DNA of 64,000 nucleotides from Moniliella sp. 'wahieum'. Taxonomy: Eukaryota > Basidiomycota > Moniliellomycetes > Moniliellales > Moniliellaceae. This document shows, piece by piece, positions 58,960 through 64,000 of the stretch. The stretch covers positions 496,001 to 560,000 of the forward strand of contig RSEE01000018.1 of the NCBI GenBank assembly GCA_003971905.1, read 5' to 3'. Every line of letters starts with the position of its first letter. Within the stretch, counting starts at the first letter, position 1. Under the pieces are notes generated by a model. That model was not told the origin of the DNA. It searched no databases and saw only the letters and a list, made by a program, of their open reading frames with translations. The position numbers were made by a program, and so were the translations under genes.

Positions 58960-61900
58960 ATGGTCGCCGTCCGCGTCGACGCCCTGCCCGTGCAGCCCCA
59001 GCAACCCGACCTCAACGACCCCCTTGTCGCCCCCCCGCGGGGCGACCACCCCGAGGTGACCACCTCGGCCAACCTGGATGCCAATGGCTTCCACCATGTC
59101 GTCCGCTCGCAAGCTTCCTACGGTGGCGATGCGCTCCCTGCCGCCCAAGGCCTTTACGACCCTGAGAACGAAAAGGACAGCTGCGGGGTGGGCTTTATCT
59201 GCCACATCAAGGGCAAGCCCAGCCACAAGATTGTGTCCGACGCCAAGTTTGTCCTGTGCAACATGACCCACCGCGGCGCCACTGGTGCCGACGCGCGCGA
59301 TGGTGACGGCGCTGGGTGCATGACTGGTATCCCCGACTCGTTTTTCCGCCGCGAGCTCGAGATGGACTTTGGCATCACCCTTCCCGCCGAAGGCCAATAC
59401 GCGGTGGGCAACGTCTTTTTCACCCCCAAGGATGACCGCTGCGTGCGGACCACCAAAAGATCTTTGAGTCGGTCGCTGACTCGGTAGGGCTGCGTGTCCT
59501 GTGCTGGCGGAACGTCAGTGTCGACAACTCCATCCTTGGTCCCGCCGCGCTCAGCAAGGAGCCCAAGATCCTCCAGCCCTTTGTTGTGGCCAAGGAGCAC
59601 TATGGCGCCGGATCGGCGCCTGCGCAGACAGAGGCTCCGTTTGACGAGAAGAACTTTAATCGCCAATTGTACGTGCTGCGCAAGTCGGCCACTCACAAGA
59701 TTGGTTTGGCCAACTGGTTCTACATCTGCTCTCTCTCCCCGAGCAACATTGTCTATAAGGGTCAGCTTGCACCCCGGCAGGTGTACGACTACTATTATGA
59801 TCTGCTCAACGCCCGTTACGAGTCGCACTTTGCCTTGGTCCATTCCCGTTTCTCTACCAACACTTTCCCTTCTTGGGACCGTGCCCAGCCGATGCGGTGG
59901 GCAGCCCACAATGGTACGCATGCCTCCCCTCTTCGCCTTGGTCTACTTCCTTGTTACTGACTCCCTGATGCATAGGCGAAATCAACACGATCCGCGGTAA
60001 CAAAAACTGGATGCGTGCCCGCGAGGGCATGTTGCGTTCGGAAGTGTTTGGCAACGACCTTGACCGCCTCTACCCGATTATCGAACCTGGTGGATCCGAC
60101 TCGGCTGGGTTTGACAATGTACTGGAGCTTCTGGTCGTCAATGGTGTCTTGACGCTGCCCCAAGCGATCATGCTTCTTATTCCTGAGGCTTGGCAAGGCA
60201 AACAAGACCATATGGAGCCCGAAAAGGTTGCCTTTTACCGCTGGGCGGCTTGCATGACGGAGCCTTGGGACGGGCCCGCCCTGTTTGCCTTCTCGGATGG
60301 TCGCTTCTGTGGTGCCAACTTGGACCGCAATGGCTTGCGGCCGTGCCGGTATGTCATCACTGACGACGACATTATGATTTGTGCGTCGGAGGTGGGCACC
60401 ATCCACATTGATCCGGCGACGGTGTTGGCCAAAGGCCGGCTGCAACCCGGGCGTATGCTCTTGGTGGATACCAAGGAGGGCCGCCTGGTCGACGACAAGG
60501 AGCTCAAGATGACTACTGCCCAGTCGGCCGACTTTGCTGCCTGGCTCGAAGCGCAGCTACTGCATCTCCCTGACATTTGTCGCCGCACCCGGGCCAACGC
60601 GCCGATCACGGCCGAGCTCGACAGCACCACCCTTAGTACCGATCCGCGGATGAAGGCGTTTGGGTACACCAACGAGCAGATTAATCTGTTAATGCTCCCC
60701 TGGGCACGTCTGGTAAAGAGGCGCTGGCTCGATGGGTAACGATGCGCCCCTGGCGTGCATTGCCGATGCGCCTCGGCAGGTCTACGAGTACTTCCGCCAG
60801 CTGTTTGCTCAGGTTACCAACCCGCCCATTGACCCATCGCGAAGCGGTCGTCATGTCGCTGGAAACGTATGTCGGTCCCGAGGGCAATCTGCTGGAGATG
60901 AACCCCAAGCAGGCTCACCGCCTCTTGCTCCCATCGCCCATGCTAAAGATTGAGCAGATGAATGCCATCAAGCGCATCCACGAGGCTCGACGACTGGAAG
61001 ACAAAGGTAATTGACATTACATTCCCCAAGGCGATGGCATTGCGGGCTACGAACGCACGATCGACCGCATTTGCGCAGAGGCTAGCGCGGCGATTTCGGA
61101 AGGCTACACCATTGTCGTTTGTCTGACCGTGCGGTGAGCGAGGACCGCGTCGCCTTGAGCTCACTGGTTGCCGTCGGTGGTGTGCATCATCACCTGATCC
61201 GCAACAAGGCTCGTACCAAGGTGGCTTTGATGATTGAGACGGCCGAGGCTCGGGAGGTGCATCACTTCTGTGCCTTGACGGGCTATGGTGCCGACGCCAT
61301 TTGCCCCTGGCTGGCGATTGAAGTGATGGCCAAGGTGCACCGCGAGGGCTTGATCAAAGAGGACATTACGCTCGAGACGGCTGTCGAGAACTGGCTGCAC
61401 GGCGTGGATGGCGGGATTCTCAAAGTGATGTCCAAGATGGGCATTTCGACGCTTGCATCCTACAAGGGTGCCCAAATCTTTGAGGCACTGGGCGTGGACA
61501 ACTCGGTGATCGATCGCTGCTTTGCCGGTACGGCCAGCCGCATCAAGGGTGTCACGTTTGAGCTGTTGGCCATGGATGCATTTGAATTCCACAACCGCGG
61601 TTGGCCTTCTCAGGAAACGGTCCTGCCCCCCGTTTTGGCCGAGAGTGGCGAGTACCACTGGCGAGATGGTGGTGAGGCTCACGTCAACGATCCCGTGTCG
61701 ATTGCCAATCTGCAGGATGCGGCGCGGGAAAAGAATCAGTTTGCCTGGGACCAGTACAGCAAGCAGGCCACCCAGTCCGTCAAGGCCACCGCCTGCGTGG
61801 CTTGCTCGACTTTGACTTTACCAAGGCGCGCCCCATCCCCGTGGACCAGGTCGAGCCGTGGACGAGATTGTGCAGCGATTCTGCACTGGCGCCATGTCGT

Positions 61901-64000
61901 ACGGTTCCATCTCGATGGAGCCCACTCGGCTTTGGCGATTGCCATGAACCGCTGGGTGGCAAGTCCAACACGGGTGAAGGCGGCGAAGACGCCGAGCGTT
62001 CCATTCCACTTCCCAATGGGGACTCGCTCCGTTCGAAGATCAAGCAGGTTGCTTCGGCCGGTTTGGTGTCACGTCCAACTACCTTGCCGACAGCGACGAG
62101 CTGCAGATCAAGATGGCGCAGGGGGCCAAGCCTGGTGAGGGCGGTGAGTTGCCAGGCCACAAGGTGTCGCCATCGATTGCGCGTACGCGTCACTCGACCG
62201 CGGGTGTCGGTCTCATTTCCCCCCCTCCTCATCATGACATTTACTCGATTGAGGACTTGAAGCAGCTGATCTACGACCTCAAGTGCGCCAACCCTCGCGC
62301 GCGTGAGCGTCAAGCTTGTGTCCGAAGTGGGTGTTGGCATTGTGGCGGCGGGTGTGGCCAAGGCCAAGGCGGACCATGTGCTGGTCTCGGGTCACGACGG
62401 TGGTACGGGTGCGTCGCGCTGGACTGGCATCAAGTACGCCGGACTTCCCTGGGAGTTGGGTCTGGCCGAGACGCACCAGACATTGGTGCTCAACGACCTG
62501 CGTGGCCGCGTGACGGTGCAGACTGACGGTCAACTTCGCACTGGTCGCGACTTGGCCATCGCTACGCTCCTAGGTGCCGAAGAGTATGGCTTTGCCACCA
62601 CGCCCCTCATTGTGATGGGCTGCATCATGATGCGCAAGTGCTTGGGTGTGGACACGCTGGTGCGCACGCTGGGCGGTGCGCGACGAAACGCATTGGCGAT
62701 ATTGCCCTTGGCGACACGCTGTTGGACGACAGCAACAACCCTGTGCTTGTCATGTCGGTGGGCGATGTGGAAACGGGGGAGATGTACCAGGTTGCATACA
62801 CTCTTGATGGCGAGGAAAGCGCTTTGAGTGCACGCCGGACCACATTCTTTCTTTGGCAGCCGTGGGCGTGGAGCCCACGATGGAGAACAAGACGGTCGAG
62901 TTTTACAAGCGCTGCGTGTCGGGCAAAAAGCTGGACCAGGCGGCCGAGCACGCGCCTCGTGTATGATGCACGACCTTGTAACTCTGGCGATGTCCAAGAC
63001 TTGGACCGCGAAGATGAGGTGGACGAGGAGATTGGGTATGTTATTTGGATCTTGTCCCGTGCAGCGAAGGCGTACTGACTCGCATATACCTTTAGCTCTG
63101 AGATGTTACCAAGGAGTTGCTCAGCGGGCACCGTCACCGTGCCCACGCGACGGGCGCATCGCCATTCGACCCTCGCAGTTGCGTCCATGGCAAGGAAACC
63201 GTCCACGTTTCCTTTGACCTTGGCGTCGCCATGCCCGAGCTCGAGAGCGACCACGGTCGGACGCTTCGTCGACGGCCCCTGGCACCCCAGCCATCGAGCC
63301 TGCCGCCGACACGGTGGCCCTTGGCCCGGTGGATGAACTGGTGTTGAGTGAAACTGCCAAGGCACCTGCGCCCGTTCGTGCCACCGAGGAGCCCTTCCTC
63401 CGTGTTGGGGCTCAACTGCAAGGCCGCCTTGCCCTTCTCAAGGAGAAGATCCAGGAGGCAAGTGAGTGCTCCTGCGGTGGCCTGCACAAGGTCTCGCTTG
63501 AGCTGGCGTCCGAAGAGCAGGCACAACTGGTTAACAGCCTCCTCTTCTCTGAGCACCACCACCTTGTTGAGCCCAGCCTCGTTTTGGATGGCGACCGGTT
63601 CGAGGCGACAGCTGAGGACCTTCTCAACCACTCCCACCCTAAGCTCCGTCTTTTCCGCCCTGCCAACCAGGCCGAGTTGGGGCTGGCGCAGGACGATGCG
63701 TACTTTGTTGGTGCCTGGTTGGGCGATGGAGATGCCCACCGGGCCACGCTGGCCGCTTCGGATGCGGAAATGCTGGTGTGGTTGCACAAGTATGTGGAAC
63801 AGCTGAACGCGACGCGTCCCCAGGGCGCGACCGAGCTCAAGGTAGTCAGCCGGAAGGTGACTGCGGTTGGGGACCTGGTCGGATCCAATGCGTTTGCTCG
63901 GGCCGACATGTTTAAGCACACGGTTCTTGCCCAAGACTGGAACCCGCTGGAGGCGAAGCTTACCGACCTAGGCCTTCTCGGCACCAAGGAGCGCCGCATC
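58960..64000 (+). CDS. GLT1: glutamate synthase (NADH), N-terminal part, interrupted by an intein
   Basis: Makes two glutamates from glutamine and 2-oxoglutarate. Seen: a 74-residue leader; the catalytic N-terminal Cys of the class II amidotransferase domain ([10 protein letters not shown], Cys codon 59182-59184); [65 protein letters not shown]; the central domain ([34 protein letters not shown]); and the FMN domain ([60 protein letters not shown]), down to VMGCIMMRK at 62638. There the next residues should be CHLNTCPVG, but an intein starts instead. One intron, 59914-59975. Many frame changes (near 59460, 60705, 60735, 60835, 61000, 61125, 61795, 61855, 61930, 62055 and 62300) are most simply assembly indels. 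The gene runs off the window. Confidence 0.95.
62639..64000 (+). other. GLT1 intein with LAGLIDADG homing endonuclease (3' end outside window)
   Basis: Protein-splicing element in frame with GLT1. Block A starts at Cys codon 62639-62641: [13 protein letters not shown], then [16 protein letters not shown] and [19 protein letters not shown]. Block B is [14 protein letters not shown], with the TxxH signature (His codon 62841-62843). A linker region follows; [15 protein letters not shown] and [20 protein letters not shown] resemble the DNA-recognition/insert parts of fungal VMA/GLT1-type inteins. From about 63281 to the window end one frame is open. It holds the endonuclease dodecapeptide [11 protein letters not shown] (63701-63733) with its catalytic Asp, and later [20 protein letters not shown], matching the block D/E region of the yeast VMA1 intein. 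Blocks F and G and the C-terminal Asn are beyond the window. Frame changes lie near 62672, 62820 and between 62960 and 63280. A possible 60-base intron lies at 63036-63095. Confidence 0.9.

Noticed and set aside
58227-59165. Plus-strand frame of 312 codons before GLT1
   Set aside because: It overlaps the GLT1 start region in another frame, is Arg/Pro/Ala-rich by composition, and would cover the TATA element and CT-rich leader.
61013-61045. Intron in GLT1 beginning GTAATTGAC
   Set aside because: The segment encodes the conserved VIDITFPK of the central domain in the adjacent frame, so it is coding and the break is a frame change.
63134-63934. Long minus-strand open frame (266 codons) opposite the GLT1 intein
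   Set aside because: It is antisense to the strongly supported endonuclease frame and shows no domain; it results from GC-rich codon composition.

Overview
The window is nuclear DNA from a fungus, most likely a basidiomycete of the smut/yeast kind (inference). Support: GC-rich genes with few short GT-AG introns (about 60-107 bases) and CTRAY-like branch points; a fungal gene set (Pmt4-type O-mannosyltransferase, calcium-binding external NADH dehydrogenase, GH30 and GH79 hydrolases, fungal-type long-chain glutamate synthase); and TATA elements upstream of several genes. No species can be named from the sequence alone.

Layout. 0.7-2.9 kb: an acyl-CoA ligase of the plant/fungal acyl-activating type with a peroxisomal SKL end (+). 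4.2-5.9 kb: an unrecognised gene with a zinc-finger-like N-terminus (+). 6.6-8.7 kb: mitochondrial external NADH dehydrogenase with two EF-hands (-). 10.2-12.7 kb: PMT4 (-), divergent from a membrane-anchored glutaredoxin-like gene at 13.5-14.6 kb (+). A tRNA-Ala(AGC) lies at 15.19 kb and a hypothetical gene at 15.6-16.6 kb. 17.2-19.1 kb: GH30 (-). 22.0-23.7 kb: bleomycin hydrolase (+). 25.7-28.0 kb: unrecognised gene with a hydrophobic end (+). 28.3-30.4 kb: secreted GH79 (-). 33.6-34.9 kb: coiled-coil protein (-). 37-46 kb is gene-poor, with direct repeats, palindromic word clusters and decayed repeats. 46.4-47.1 kb: 2-Cys peroxiredoxin, fully intact (+). 49.5-53.4 kb: long disordered protein (+). 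54.0-54.7 kb: SDH4 (+). 55.6-57.0 kb: adenylosuccinate synthase (+). 59.0-64.0 kb: glutamate synthase GLT1 (+), running off the end.

The most striking item is at the right end. GLT1 is interrupted by an intein that begins at the second of the three cysteines that bind the 3Fe-4S cluster. It carries splicing blocks A and B and a LAGLIDADG homing endonuclease domain, and the window ends before the C-terminal splice junction.

A second theme is technical. Nearly every conserved gene changes reading frame at several short runs, while protein similarity continues in the next frame. Because this also affects ADE12, SDH4, GLT1 and PMT4, small indel errors in the assembly are the simplest explanation. 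Spans given here are therefore whole loci, not single open frames.

Functionally the window mixes core metabolism (purine synthesis, nitrogen assimilation, respiratory chain entry by SDH and external NADH dehydrogenase, peroxide removal), secretory-pathway and cell-surface functions (PMT4, GH30, GH79) and peroxisomal acyl activation. No gene cluster or operon-like arrangement is apparent.
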